From contig JABFGI010000010.1 of the NCBI GenBank assembly GCA_013112535.1, positions 1 to 64,000 on the forward strand: a stretch of DNA of 64,000 nucleotides, given 5' to 3'. The notes under the pieces were generated by a model. That model made no database searches. It was given only the letters and a program-made list of their open reading frames with translations, and had not been told where the DNA came from. Position 1 is the first letter of the stretch. The number at the start of each line of letters is the position of its first letter. Source of the DNA: Pseudomonadota bacterium (GTDB taxonomy: Bacteria; Pseudomonadota; Gammaproteobacteria; Eutrophobiales; Eutrophobiaceae). The position numbers were made by a program, and so were the translations under genes. Positions 8,815 to 18,646 of this stretch are shown here, piece after piece.

Positions 8815-11628
8815 GTGTCAGAATTTGTTATTGGTCAACGTTGGGTTAGTCATACGGAAACAGAACTTGGCCTGGGGATTATTGTTGCAGTAGAGGGACG
8901 TCGTGTAGAAATCAGTTTTCCTGCAGCAGATGAACAACGAATTTATGCAACAGATACGGCACCGCTCACTCGCATAGAACATAAATTGGGAGAAACCATC
9001 CGCAATCAGGATGAACAATCCTTTAAAATAACTCGTACAGAACAATTTGAAGGTAGACTCATTTACTTTGGTTCTGATGATGAAGGTCAAGAGCATAAAA
9101 TTGATGAACTGGATTTAAACTGTTTTATCGAGCTTACCTCACCTAAACAACGCCTTATCAGTGGTCAACTGGATAGTCTTAAAGCATTTCGGTTACGTTG
9201 TGAAACACTAATGCAGCTACACCGGCTTCAGCAATCTTCGGTTAAAGGTTTACTTGGTTCCCGAACCAGCCTGTTACCGCATCAAATATATATAGCTCAC
9301 GAAGTGGCCAAACGTTATGCTCCGCGCGTTTTACTTGCCGATGAGGTTGGTTTGGGAAAAACTATTGAAGCCGGCATGATCCTGCATTATCAGCTACACA
9401 CTGGTCTTGCCAGCCGTATCCTGATAGTCGTTCCTGATACACTCACACATCAATGGCTGGTTGAAATGCTGCGACGTTTTAATCTGCGTTTTTCACTTTT
9501 TAATGAAGATCGCCTGCATGCACTCAGCGAAGAAGAAGGTAACCCATTCGAGAGCGAACAATTGGTTATTTGTAGCCTGGATATCCTAACCAGTGATCCA
9601 GGTTTATTTAATCATGCATTGAATGCCGACTGGGATATGGTTGTCGTCGATGAAGCTCATCACTTACACTGGATCGAAGGAGATGAAGGCCATGACTATC
9701 GTTGTATTGAAGCACTCGCTAATCAATGTCGCGGTTTATTATTACTGACGGCAACACCGGAACAGGTTGGAGCTGAAAGCCATTTTGCCCGATTACGTTT
9801 GCTTGATCCCGCTCGCTTCCATGATCTAGAAATATTTCTGGATGAGGAAAAAGGTTATCAGCAACTCAGTGAAACTGTAAAAACCTTATTAGACAAACCT
9901 GATCAGCTATTGACAGACGGGATGCTGAAATTACTAAAACAATATCTCGATGATGAAGCTCCTGTAGGTAATAACCCTGAAGTTTCAGAGCGTGAGCAAA
10001 TTGTATCCAAACTGCTTGATCGTCACGGAACCGGGCGTGTATTTTTACGTAATACACGCGAAGCAATAAAAGGCTTCCCTGAAAGAAAACTACATAATAT
10101 TCCTCTCGAATGTCCGAAAATCTATTCAACATTATCAGGCAAACAAACTCTTTTTCCAGAAATAGAAATTAATAATGACGACTGGTTAAAACAGGATCCA
10201 CGAGTACAGTTTTTAATTAAACTGGTTGAAGAGTTAAAAGCCGAAAAAATACTGGTTATCTGTGCCAATGCCAATACAGCCTCAAGTCTGGAAAAATATT
10301 TACAACTAAAAATGGGCATTCGTAGTGCTGCCTTTTATGAAGGCTTGAGCATTATTGAGCGTGATCGTGCTGCTGCATATTTTGCAGACGCTGAAATGGG
10401 TGCTCAGGTATTAGTCTGTTCTGAGATAGGCAGTGAAGGTCGTAATTTTCAGTTTGCGCATCATCTTGTCTTATTTGATTTACCATTAAACCCTGATTTA
10501 CTCGAGCAACGTATCGGTCGACTGGATCGTATCGGCCAGACAGAAACGATTAATATTCATGTTCCTTACATTGAAAATTCGTCGCAAGAAATATTATTCA
10601 ACTGGTATAACAACGGTCTTGATATTTTTCTACACAGCTGTGCTGCCGCTTATAGTATTTACGAAAAGTTTGAAGAACCACTAAATGAAGCACTTGATAA
10701 GCCTGATAGTGATATTAGTACCCTTGTTGTTGAAACAAATGAGTATACGAATTCTGTTAAACAAAGTATGCAGGACGGTCGTGATCGACTGGTTGAACTG
10801 AATTCCTGTCGCAAGGATATTGCTGAAGATATTATTAACACGATTAAGAATGAAGAAAGTCCGCAGTTATTAATGGATTACATGGAAAGCATGTTTAATA
10901 CTTATGGTGTGGATCATGAAGAGCACTCTGAAAATGCATGGATATTAAGAGCCACTGATCACATGCGCACAGGGTATTTTCCCGGAGTTATTGAAGAACC
11001 TGTTACCATCACTTTTGATCGAAACAAGGCGCTTAGCCGGGAAGATATGCCTTTTGTTAGCTGGGAACATCCTATGGTTTCAGAAGCAATTGAAATGGTG
11101 CTAAAGAGTGAAATCGGCAACACGTTTATTACGACTATAGAAAAAGACGGTATAGAACCAGGCACAATTTTACTGGAAACATTCTCCAGTATTAATGTCA
11201 TTTCACCAAAACAACTACAGGTTGACCGTTATTTACCCATAACACCATTACGCACTTTAATAAGCAAAGATAGAAAAGACTATTCAAAACTGCTCAAGCA
11301 TGAGAAATTAAACATGCTTAGCATGAAGATCGAACGACAAACAGCACATGCGATTATTAAACAATTAAAACCCGAACTGGAAATAATGATCGATTTTGCT
11401 ATTAAGTTCAGCCAATCAAAACTTCCAGAGATCAAAGAAAAAGCACAACAACGCGTTAATACATTGCTAGGTTCTGAAGTAAAACGCATGCAACAACTGC
11501 AAAAGAAAAATGCAACAATAAGAACAGAAGAGATAGAATTCATGGAAGAGCAACTTCATGCCTGCAACGAAGTCATTAGTAATGCCAGGTACGAATTACA
11601 AGCTGTACGACTGGTAATAGTACAATAG
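8815..11628 (+). CDS. rapA: RNA polymerase recycling ATPase RapA
   Basis: RapA (HepA) is a Swi2/Snf2-type ATPase that binds RNA polymerase and promotes its recycling after termination. The start is placed at GTG 8815 (MSEFVIGQRWVSHTE), which aligns with the E. coli N-terminus. The open frame continues 64 codons further upstream but without similarity. Product: 937 residues (E. coli 968). Order: N-terminal Tudor-like domains (to about 105), helicase lobe 1 with LLADEVGLGKTIEAGM (Walker A) and VVDEAHHL (DEAH), lobe 2 with SEIGSEGRNFQFA and QRIGRLDRIGQ, then the C-terminal RapA-specific region. Confidence 0.94.
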   Translation: MSEFVIGQRWVSHTETELGLGIIVAVEGRRVEISFPAADEQRIYATDTAPLTRIEHKLGETIRNQDEQSFKITRTEQFEGRLIYFGSDDEGQEHKIDELDLNCFIELTSPKQRLISGQLDSLKAFRLRCETLMQLHRLQQSSVKGLLGSRTSLLPHQIYIAHEVAKRYAPRVLLADEVGLGKTIEAGMILHYQLHTGLASRILIVVPDTLTHQWLVEMLRRFNLRFSLFNEDRLHALSEEEGNPFESEQLVICSLDILTSDPGLFNHALNADWDMVVVDEAHHLHWIEGDEGHDYRCIEALANQCRGLLLLTATPEQVGAESHFARLRLLDPARFHDLEIFLDEEKGYQQLSETVKTLLDKPDQLLTDGMLKLLKQYLDDEAPVGNNPEVSEREQIVSKLLDRHGTGRVFLRNTREAIKGFPERKLHNIPLECPKIYSTLSGKQTLFPEIEINNDDWLKQDPRVQFLIKLVEELKAEKILVICANANTASSLEKYLQLKMGIRSAAFYEGLSIIERDRAAAYFADAEMGAQVLVCSEIGSEGRNFQFAHHLVLFDLPLNPDLLEQRIGRLDRIGQTETINIHVPYIENSSQEILFNWYNNGLDIFLHSCAAAYSIYEKFEEPLNEALDKPDSDISTLVVETNEYTNSVKQSMQDGRDRLVELNSCRKDIAEDIINTIKNEESPQLLMDYMESMFNTYGVDHEEHSENAWILRATDHMRTGYFPGVIEEPVTITFDRNKALSREDMPFVSWEHPMVSEAIEMVLKSEIGNTFITTIEKDGIEPGTILLETFSSINVISPKQLQVDRYLPITPLRTLISKDRKDYSKLLKHEKLNMLSMKIERQTAHAIIKQLKPELEIMIDFAIKFSQSKLPEIKEKAQQRVNTLLGSEVKRMQQLQKKNATIRTEEIEFMEEQLHACNEVISNARYELQAVRLVIVQ

Positions 11629-11637
11629 ATTTATAAA

Positions 11638-13335
11638 TTAAATTTCGAATGATTCTTCTGATTCAAGTTCTTCCTGTGGCGGTTGAATTATATAACCGGA
11701 CACATAATCAACCCCTGCATCAATAGCTACTGCAAGACTTGCCCCCGTTTCAAGTTTATCTGCAATAACCAGAGAATCATTTTTATGTGCTGTTGAAACG
11801 ATTTCTTTCATTTCAGTATTACTAATTTCATTACCGGCAAATGTTGGTGAAAAACGTGTGTATTCAAAGTGCATGTGTTTCATACATTGTTCAAGTACTG
11901 AATGATTCGGAACATGTAATAATGCAGCTGAAATACCAAATTTTTCACGTAATTGTTCTATTAATTTTTCTGCCTTGTTTTGAAATGTTAAAAATTTTTC
12001 AACATCAATTTCAATAATTAATGAATATCCTATATCAGGAAAATCTGTATTTTCAATTAATTTTTCAAACCAGTTTAAAAGATTTTTATCCTGGTATGAG
12101 GATGAGGTTAATGTCATAAACAACGCAGTATCAATCGAATTTTGCTTATACTCATTAATGAGTCTGTTAATACAAAATTTAATTACCCACCTGTCCAGGG
12201 TATTCAGTTTGTTTGTTTCCTGAAGGACGGGCATATACTGATCTGCTGAAATTTCTTTTCCATCTTTACCAACTAGATTCATTCTGGTTGTATACAGATT
12301 TTCTTTTCGCATTAATGATTGTCTATCAGAAACTTTTACGATGTGTTGAAAAAAGGGATTGATCCTGTTTTTAATAAACACATTTTCCAATTGAGTACTT
12401 ATACTATTTGTAGCTTTATCTCTCTGTTTTACATCACCATAAACAGCATATGAATGACCTTCTTTATCACGTGCAATACGACATGAAACATCTGCGGATA
12501 TAAAGACTGTTTCAGAATCAAAATTCTCAATATCTATAACAGCAGCACCAATACTTACCGTGTAATCAATTTGTCGGCTATCTTCTTTATAAGGATTTTC
12601 AGTCAAGGCTTCACATAATTCTTCAGAAAACTTTTCTGCAACAACAGAATCAATACGATGCTTTAATAAAACAGCAGAGGCAGCATCACCGGAACGAATG
12701 GCGACGCCTTCATAATTGTTAGTTTTTAATAAATTTGAAATTACTTTTGCTATGTGACTACATACTTTATCCGTTGTAATAATTCCAAATTCATCGTGCA
12801 TATCCTGGTAATCATCGACTTCAACAACTAAAACAACATCACCTTTACTCGCTTCTTCAACTTTTTTCAGGAAACGGCTTTTATTATAGATGTGAGCACT
12901 TAATGTAATCGTATCGGACTTAACCTGTTCTTCACGATGTTGTTTTGTCGCACGTTGCACAGATTCAAAAAGGAGTATTTTTGTTAATTCATTTTTATGT
13001 AAAAAGTCTTGTGCACCGTAACGAAACGCCTTAACAATGACATCCTGATCGGCTTTCCCTGTCAACATGATGGCTGCAGGGAAATCATTTGATGCCGCAC
13101 AGGCCCTTATCCAGTCAAGTCCATTTTCACCATTTCCTAAATCATAATCTATAATGACAAGTTGATATTGTTTCCAGTCATAATCAGTCTCAGGACAGCC
13201 ATCATCAATGTTATAAACTACTGCTTTTGCATCTGGCAATATGCTCTTGAAATAATTAACCAGTAGATTGCAGTAATCATTACTGTCATCTATAAGTAAT
13301 ATTGAATTTATGAAGGAAGCAGCAGAAGCACCCAT
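11638..13335 (-). CDS. Response-regulator protein with degenerate GGDEF and EAL domains (FimX-like)
   Basis: The 565-residue protein has three domains. A REC domain (about 10-130) has acidic LLIDDSND and a phosphoacceptor Asp in VIIDYDLG. A GGDEF-type domain follows (about 150-305), in which the signature is replaced by RSGDAASAVL, and then an EAL-type domain (about 320-555) lacking the EAL triplet and most metal ligands. Diguanylate cyclase and phosphodiesterase activity are therefore unlikely. By analogy with FimX/TgcP-type proteins it is probably a c-di-GMP-binding or scaffold protein. Its C-terminal YIIQPPQEEL is FimX-like. FimX proteins control type IV pili, but no pilus genes lie in the window. 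It converges with rapA. Confidence 0.8.
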   Translation of the reverse strand: MGASAASFINSILLIDDSNDYCNLLVNYFKSILPDAKAVVYNIDDGCPETDYDWKQYQLVIIDYDLGNGENGLDWIRACAASNDFPAAIMLTGKADQDVIVKAFRYGAQDFLHKNELTKILLFESVQRATKQHREEQVKSDTITLSAHIYNKSRFLKKVEEASKGDVVLVVEVDDYQDMHDEFGIITTDKVCSHIAKVISNLLKTNNYEGVAIRSGDAASAVLLKHRIDSVVAEKFSEELCEALTENPYKEDSRQIDYTVSIGAAVIDIENFDSETVFISADVSCRIARDKEGHSYAVYGDVKQRDKATNSISTQLENVFIKNRINPFFQHIVKVSDRQSLMRKENLYTTRMNLVGKDGKEISADQYMPVLQETNKLNTLDRWVIKFCINRLINEYKQNSIDTALFMTLTSSSYQDKNLLNWFEKLIENTDFPDIGYSLIIEIDVEKFLTFQNKAEKLIEQLREKFGISAALLHVPNHSVLEQCMKHMHFEYTRFSPTFAGNEISNTEMKEIVSTAHKNDSLVIADKLETGASLAVAIDAGVDYVSGYIIQPPQEELESEESFEI

Positions 13336-13572
13336 ATGCTTATATTAAATTTATAATTTTATTGACATTACAAGACTATCTACCTAATCGCAAAATACTT
13401 ATTAGTTTGTCTTTTAGTTGAGACACTCTAATTAATTCAAAAAAATGATTTTGTATACTAGAAATTATTCACACAAAGTAAATTGATTGAGATCAAATAA
13501 TGCAGCTAATTGATGCGCTGCAAAAAATGGTATTAAAAATGATTAGGCTAAAACTCAGAGGAAGAGATATAG

Positions 13573-13980
13573 CTACTTAACGATTTTAAGATGTGGTGTT
13601 TTTTTCTTTTTTGTTTCTTTTTTTACTGCTTCAGAATTTGAAACGGATTCATTCTCTTTTTTAACTTCTTGTTCTTCTTCCTGAAAAACCATGCCTCGAC
13701 CATTTTCATTTGCATAAATAGCCAACACTGCCTCGACCGGAAAATAGACATTCATGCTTCGTCCGGAAAAACGTGCCTTGAAACTTATGTAATCGTTATT
13801 TAAATCCAGATCTCGAACAGCACTGGAAGAAATATTTAAAACAATTTTATTATCTTTAACAAAATCGTAAGGAATACTAAGATCATCACCACTTGCATCT
13901 ATTAGTAAATATGGCGTCAAGTGGTTATCACAAATCCAGTCGTAAAGTGCACGCAATAGATAGGGACGATTGGAAGTCAT
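13573..13980 (-). CDS. sspB: ClpXP protease specificity-enhancing factor SspB
   Basis: SspB delivers ssrA-tagged and other substrates to ClpXP. The start is set at the ATG at 13980 (MTSNRPYLLRALYDW), which matches the family N-terminus. An in-frame TTG 24 bases upstream adds non-homologous residues. The globular substrate-binding domain covers about residues 1-100 (LTPYLLIDA, IVLNISSSAV, ISFKARFSG, VLAIYANENG). An acidic then lysine-rich linker leads to the C-terminal PHLKIVK tail, which is the ClpX-docking XB motif. It follows sspA directly, as is standard. Confidence 0.94.
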   Translation of the reverse strand: MTSNRPYLLRALYDWICDNHLTPYLLIDASGDDLSIPYDFVKDNKIVLNISSSAVRDLDLNNDYISFKARFSGRSMNVYFPVEAVLAIYANENGRGMVFQEEEQEVKKENESVSNSEAVKKETKKKKTPHLKIVK

Positions 13981-14016
13981 TACTATGCTAAAAAATTCAA
14001 ACAAATAAAAAGTAAA

Positions 14017-14655
14017 TTAAACCAGTGCTTCGTTAAATTCCTTTTCTGTACTCGACAAACTTGTCTGGAATGCATCACGCTCAAATATTTTTTCTGCGTA
14101 ATCCTGTAATGGTTTAGCTGACATTGGTAATTTGATTCCATACTGATTCAGGCGCCACATCAAGGGGCCAACACAACAGTCAATCAGGGAATATTCTTCT
14201 GACATAAAATACGGCATTTGTGCAAATGCCGGTGCTATAGAAGTCAGATTGTCGCGTAACACTTTTTTAGCATTTGCTGCTGCAATTTCATTATCACCTT
14301 CTATATCTTCAACAGCTGTATATAGATCACGCATCACTCGATAACGTAATTGACGATTTCTGCCTCGATTCACCGGATCAACTGGCATTAATGGAGGGTG
14401 AGGAAAACGCTCATCCAGATATTCCATGATAATATCTGCATCATAAAGCACCAGATCACGATCAATTAAAGTCAGCGTTGAGTTATAAGGGTTAAGGTCA
14501 TTTAATTCTTCAGGCCTGACATCATCCTCATCAATATAATTAATTTCAACATTGACATCTTTTTCTGCCAACACAATACGTACAGCATGTCCGATAGGAC
14601 TCACTCTATCTGAATACAAAACCATTAATGAACGACGATTGGCGACACTTGCCAT
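14017..14655 (-). CDS. sspA: Stringent starvation protein A
   Basis: SspA is a glutathione-S-transferase-fold protein that binds RNA polymerase and modulates transcription in stationary phase and under acid stress. The 212-residue sequence shows the thioredoxin-like N-terminal domain (LYSDRVSPIGHAVRIVLAEK, about 13-32, lacking the catalytic residue of true GSTs) and a helical C-terminal domain with SLIDCCVGPLMWRL. It lies between petC and sspB in the conserved petABC-sspAB string, so it is probably read from the same promoter as the bc1 genes or one just upstream. Confidence 0.95.
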   Translation of the reverse strand: MASVANRRSLMVLYSDRVSPIGHAVRIVLAEKDVNVEINYIDEDDVRPEELNDLNPYNSTLTLIDRDLVLYDADIIMEYLDERFPHPPLMPVDPVNRGRNRQLRYRVMRDLYTAVEDIEGDNEIAAANAKKVLRDNLTSIAPAFAQMPYFMSEEYSLIDCCVGPLMWRLNQYGIKLPMSAKPLQDYAEKIFERDAFQTSLSSTEKEFNEALV

Positions 14656-14730
14656 TGTTTAACTCTCCAGCCTGTTAAGAAAGCGCGGGATTATACTACA
14701 GATTTTGAAATAAAGGGGCTTCGTGCAAAC

Positions 14731-15480
14731 TTAATGCACGTCGCGCCAATATTCTTTTTTAAGCAGGTAAGTAACTATAGTTAAAACAAAGAGATACAAC
14801 ATTACCCAGATACCAATACTGACCCGTTTCAACTTAATTGGCTCACCAAGATAGACCATAAAATTAACCAAATCACGCACTGTCCGGTCATATTCGTCTT
14901 CATTTTGAGAACCATAGCTAATGCTCTCTAAATCTTCATAGCCAGGGGCATGATGCGCACCATCATGATGTTCTCTTTTTGTTAAACGCTGCATACCCTG
15001 AAGCTGCCAAAGAACATGAGGCATCCCAACGTCTTTAAAGGTCAGGTTATTCACACCAAAAGGTCGAGACTCATCAACATAGAAAGTTTTGAAATAGCTA
15101 TAAAGCCAATCTGCACCACGAGAACGGGCAATCACAGATAAGTCCGGTGGCGTAACACCAAAAAAGCTGTCTGCATCTTCCGGGCTCATGGCTATTTCCA
15201 TGGTATCGCCAACTTTATCCGTTCCAAACATAAAGTTAGCTTTCAGCACATCATCGCTAATACCCAGATCTTCACCCATACGGTTATAACGCATATACGC
15301 TGCCGAGTGACAACTCAAACAATAATTAACAAATGTTTTTGCGCCTCTTTGCAATGAAGCCTGATCAGAGAGATCAACTTCCATATGCATTAACTTTGCT
15401 CCACCAGCAGCTGATGCACCAGCAGAAATCATCATCAAAAGAATGAAAACTATCTTATTATTTTTATAAAATCCTTTCAT
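14731..15480 (-). CDS. petC: Cytochrome c1 subunit of the bc1 complex
   Basis: This is the membrane-anchored c-type cytochrome that passes electrons from the Rieske protein to soluble cytochrome c or an oxidase. Of its 249 residues, 1-25 form a cleaved signal peptide (to ASAAGG). Haem is bound covalently at CLSCH (about residues 53-57). The distal Met ligand is probably within the M-rich stretch around MGEDLG...MFGTDKVGDTMEIAMSPED. A single C-terminal transmembrane helix (about 222-242) ends in KKEYWRDVH. The start overlaps the petB stop by one base. Confidence 0.95.
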   Translation of the reverse strand: MKGFYKNNKIVFILLMMISAGASAAGGAKLMHMEVDLSDQASLQRGAKTFVNYCLSCHSAAYMRYNRMGEDLGISDDVLKANFMFGTDKVGDTMEIAMSPEDADSFFGVTPPDLSVIARSRGADWLYSYFKTFYVDESRPFGVNNLTFKDVGMPHVLWQLQGMQRLTKREHHDGAHHAPGYEDLESISYGSQNEDEYDRTVRDLVNFMVYLGEPIKLKRVSIGIWVMLYLFVLTIVTYLLKKEYWRDVH

Positions 15481-16736
15481 TAGTCTGTCACCCTGTCTGG
15501 TACGGCCTTGTCATTATCCATCGCGGTATAAAACGGCATTAATAAAAAGAAAGCAAAATAAACAACTGAAAAGAAGCGAGCCAACCATGTATAGAGCGGT
15601 GTCACACCTTGCATCCCTAACCAGCCCAGTGCAATAAAGCTGATAACAAATGCCGTCAAAGCAATTTTATAATACGAACCCCGATAACGAATGGACTTAA
15701 CCGGACTACGATCTAACCAAGGTAACAGTAAAAAGATATTGACTGCCAACCCCATCGCTACAACACCCGGAAATGCAGAACCGGCTATCGAAGGAATTGC
15801 GCGTAAGATTGCGTAGTATGGTGTGAAGTACCAAACTGGCGCGATATGTTCAGGCGTCTTAAATGGATCAGCAGGATTGAAATTAGCATGCTCAAGAAAA
15901 TAACCGCCCATTTCCGGTGCGAAAAAGACTACCGCAAAGAAAAAGATAAAGAAAACAGCAACACCAAATATGTCCTTTACCGTATAATAAGGGTGAAATG
16001 GAATGCCATCTAATGGAATACCATCAGCACCTTTATTCTTCTTAATTTCAATACCGTCTGGATTGTTGGAACCGACTTCATGCAAGGCCAGAATATGAAC
16101 GGCAATCAGGCCAAGAAGTAATAACGGAAAGGCAATGACATGCAAGGAGAAGAAACGATTTAATGTCACACCTGAAACAACAAAATCACCACGTATCCAT
16201 TCTGCCAGATCGGGCCCAATAAATGGAATTGCACCAAACAGTGAGATAATTACCTGCGCTCCCCAATATGACATTTGACCCCAGGGCAGTAAATAACCAA
16301 AAAACGCTTCACCCATAATGACCAGATAAATAGCCATACCGGACAACCAGAGTAATTCGCGCGGTTTCTTATATGAGCCATAAAGCAAAGTACGAAACAT
16401 ATGCAGAAAGATAACCACGAAAAATGCCGAAGCGCCGGTGGAATGCATATATCGAATAAACCAGCCTCCAGGGACATCACGCATGATGAATTCAACAGAA
16501 GCAAACGCGCCTTCGGCTGAGGGATTGTAATTCATTGTTAGCCAGATACCTGTCAGGATTTGAATAACCAAAACCAGTAACGCCAAAGAACCAAAGAAAT
16601 ACCAGAAATTAAAGTTCTTTGGTGCATAATATTTGGCAAGGTGCTCATTCCAGCTTTTTACTAACGGGAAACGCGCATCGACCCAGTCCCTTAAGCCAGT
16701 CAATCCATTAATAACCTGCTTTTCAATATCGGCCAT
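15480..16736 (-). CDS. petB: Cytochrome b subunit of the bc1 complex
   Basis: This is the quinol-oxidising membrane core of ubiquinol:cytochrome c reductase. The 418 residues give eight predicted transmembrane helices. Haem ligands lie in helix II (FIRYMHSTGASAFFVVIFLHMF) and helix IV (LNRFFSLHVIAFPLLLLGLIAVHILALHEVG). The quinol-oxidation site motif PEWY of many species is represented here by PVWYFTPYYAILRAIP. The ATG overlaps the petA stop. Together with petA and petC it makes the minimal three-subunit bacterial complex. Confidence 0.96.
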   Translation of the reverse strand: MADIEKQVINGLTGLRDWVDARFPLVKSWNEHLAKYYAPKNFNFWYFFGSLALLVLVIQILTGIWLTMNYNPSAEGAFASVEFIMRDVPGGWFIRYMHSTGASAFFVVIFLHMFRTLLYGSYKKPRELLWLSGMAIYLVIMGEAFFGYLLPWGQMSYWGAQVIISLFGAIPFIGPDLAEWIRGDFVVSGVTLNRFFSLHVIAFPLLLLGLIAVHILALHEVGSNNPDGIEIKKNKGADGIPLDGIPFHPYYTVKDIFGVAVFFIFFFAVVFFAPEMGGYFLEHANFNPADPFKTPEHIAPVWYFTPYYAILRAIPSIAGSAFPGVVAMGLAVNIFLLLPWLDRSPVKSIRYRGSYYKIALTAFVISFIALGWLGMQGVTPLYTWLARFFSVVYFAFFLLMPFYTAMDNDKAVPDRVTD

Positions 16737-17326
16737 TACACTACCTCACTGTCATCGCCGATTAATAAACGGCTGGGAGAAAGAAACTGATAGGGAGGAA
16801 CAACCAGATTTGTGGGTGCTGGAACATCTTTAAATACACGGCCTGCAAAATCAAAACGGGAGCCATGACAAGGGCAGAAAAAACCACCTTTTTCTGCAGA
16901 AAGACTACCATCTAAACCTTTTTCAATAAATTTTGGCGAACAACCCAGATGCGTACATAAACCAATAACGACGAGAAACTCATTCTCTCGTGCTCGATAT
17001 TCATTTTTTGCATATTCCGGCTGAGCACTGGCATCTGAAACAGGGTCGCTGACAATATCAGCCTGTGCAGTTATATCATCCAGCATTTCCTGTGTGCGCC
17101 GGAGTATCCAAATCGGCTTACCCTGCCATTTTTCAATAACAAATTCGCCAGGTTGTAATTTACTGATATCGACTTCAATCGGTGCACCAATTGCCTTGGC
17201 TTTCGCGCTGGGAGTCATCGTTGCTATAAAAGGTACCGCTCCTGCAACGGTACCTGCGCCACCTACTACCGTCGCGGCAGCAGTCAAGAATCGTCGTCGA
17301 CTCTTGTCAACATCACTATTAATCAT
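16736..17326 (-). CDS. petA: Rieske iron-sulfur subunit of the bc1 complex
   Basis: The protein carries the 2Fe-2S cluster that takes the first electron from quinol at the periplasmic face. Its 196 residues include an N-terminal twin-arginine signal-anchor (KSRRRFLTAAATVVGG), consistent with Tat export of a folded cofactor protein. The cluster-binding motifs are CTHLGCSP (about 145-152) and CPCHGSRFDFAG (about 165-176), both complete. It is the first gene of petABC and is divergent from the degS-like gene across 138 bp, where its promoter must lie. Confidence 0.96.
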   Translation of the reverse strand: MINSDVDKSRRRFLTAAATVVGGAGTVAGAVPFIATMTPSAKAKAIGAPIEVDISKLQPGEFVIEKWQGKPIWILRRTQEMLDDITAQADIVSDPVSDASAQPEYAKNEYRARENEFLVVIGLCTHLGCSPKFIEKGLDGSLSAEKGGFFCPCHGSRFDFAGRVFKDVPAPTNLVVPPYQFLSPSRLLIGDDSEVV

Positions 17327-17464
17327 ATTTTCCTCTGTATGATAGCTGGCCGCTAAAATGCCAGTATTATTATATTTGCCGTATATTACGTTAAACTAAG
17401 TTTCGGATAAACTACTCTTACGTAAATTTATTATTAAGAACTGAACAAACTATTTACCATCGAT

Positions 17465-18592
17465 ATGCAATTAAAAAAGAACCTCGTCTTTATCCTCCAA
17501 TATTCTGCTTATGGGCTGGCAATCGCGTTTCTTTTTTTATTATTAACATCCAGTAGTCTATTGTCCAATCTATCATTTTTATCGCCTTCGCCACCTGACA
17601 GGTACTCTTTCAATAATGCAGTAGCATCCACGGCACCTGCCGTTGTAAATGTATATGCCAGTACCGTCTATCAGGAAAGAAGTCACCCGCTATTCCAGGA
17701 TCCCTTGTTTCGACACTTTTTTGGGGAGGCTCCAAGCAAACCCAAAAAACGCCGGGACAGCACTATTGGCTCAGGTGTAATTATGAATACTGCTGGTTAC
17801 ATCCTGACCAATGCACACGTCATTCAAAATGCTAACGAGATTCGCATTACCTTAAATGACGGGCGACAGGTACAGGCACAGTTAATTGGTCTGGATACCG
17901 ATACTGATTTAGCCGTTATCAATATACCAGTACAAAATTTGCCGCAAATCTCAATTGGAGATTCAACTGATATTAAAATCGGTGACATCGTTTTAGCAAT
18001 AGGTAACCCCTATAATTTTGGTCAAACCGTCACTCAGGGTATTGTTAGTGCTACAAGCAGAAAACGTCGTGGTATTTCTTACTTCGATGATTTTATCCAG
18101 ACTGACGCTGATATCAACCAGGGTAATTCTGGCGGTGCTTTGGTCAATGCTGCAGGAGAATTAATAGGAATTAATACTGCCATTATTTCCAGCAGTGGCG
18201 GCTCAGAAGGCATTGGTCTTGCAACGCCCATTAATCAAGCTGTCGATGTTATGAACCAGATTATTAAAAATGGAAAAGTGGTTCGTGGCTGGCTAGGTAT
18301 TGAAGCACAAACATTAAGCATGGACGTTATTAAATCGGCAAACCTTAAAACAGGAGGTGTTCTGGTTACCGCTATAATGCGTAATGGCCCAGCTGAAAAT
18401 GCTGGCCTTATTCCAGGTGATATTATGATCGCTATTGATGGGAAGAACGTCAGTTCGCCTGATCAAGCTATTGAGACAATTACAGCACTTCTACCAGGTA
18501 AAGAAGTAAAGGTTAAAATTTTGCGCGGATGGGAACAACAAGACCTGATTGCAAAGATTGCGCAAAGACCTGCAGCACAGATGCCAAATTAA
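17465..18592 (+). CDS. DegS-like membrane-anchored serine protease with one PDZ domain
   Basis: This is an HtrA-family protease of 375 residues. It has an N-terminal transmembrane anchor (about 8-33), a trypsin-like domain with catalytic His in TNAHVI (about 116), Asp in TDTDLAV (about 146) and Ser in GNSGGAL (about 221), then a single PDZ domain (about 275-365). One PDZ plus an uncleaved anchor fits DegS/AlgW, which cleaves the anti-sigma factor RseA/MucA when PDZ senses misfolded outer-membrane proteins. The rse genes are not in the window, so the sigma-E role is inferred. Confidence 0.87.
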   Translation: MQLKKNLVFILQYSAYGLAIAFLFLLLTSSSLLSNLSFLSPSPPDRYSFNNAVASTAPAVVNVYASTVYQERSHPLFQDPLFRHFFGEAPSKPKKRRDSTIGSGVIMNTAGYILTNAHVIQNANEIRITLNDGRQVQAQLIGLDTDTDLAVINIPVQNLPQISIGDSTDIKIGDIVLAIGNPYNFGQTVTQGIVSATSRKRRGISYFDDFIQTDADINQGNSGGALVNAAGELIGINTAIISSSGGSEGIGLATPINQAVDVMNQIIKNGKVVRGWLGIEAQTLSMDVIKSANLKTGGVLVTAIMRNGPAENAGLIPGDIMIAIDGKNVSSPDQAIETITALLPGKEVKVKILRGWEQQDLIAKIAQRPAAQMPN

Positions 18593-18646
18593 CAATTACT
18601 ACAGACTATTACTCTTCGTCGTCTAAGCGCCTGCTGTTGGTAAAAC

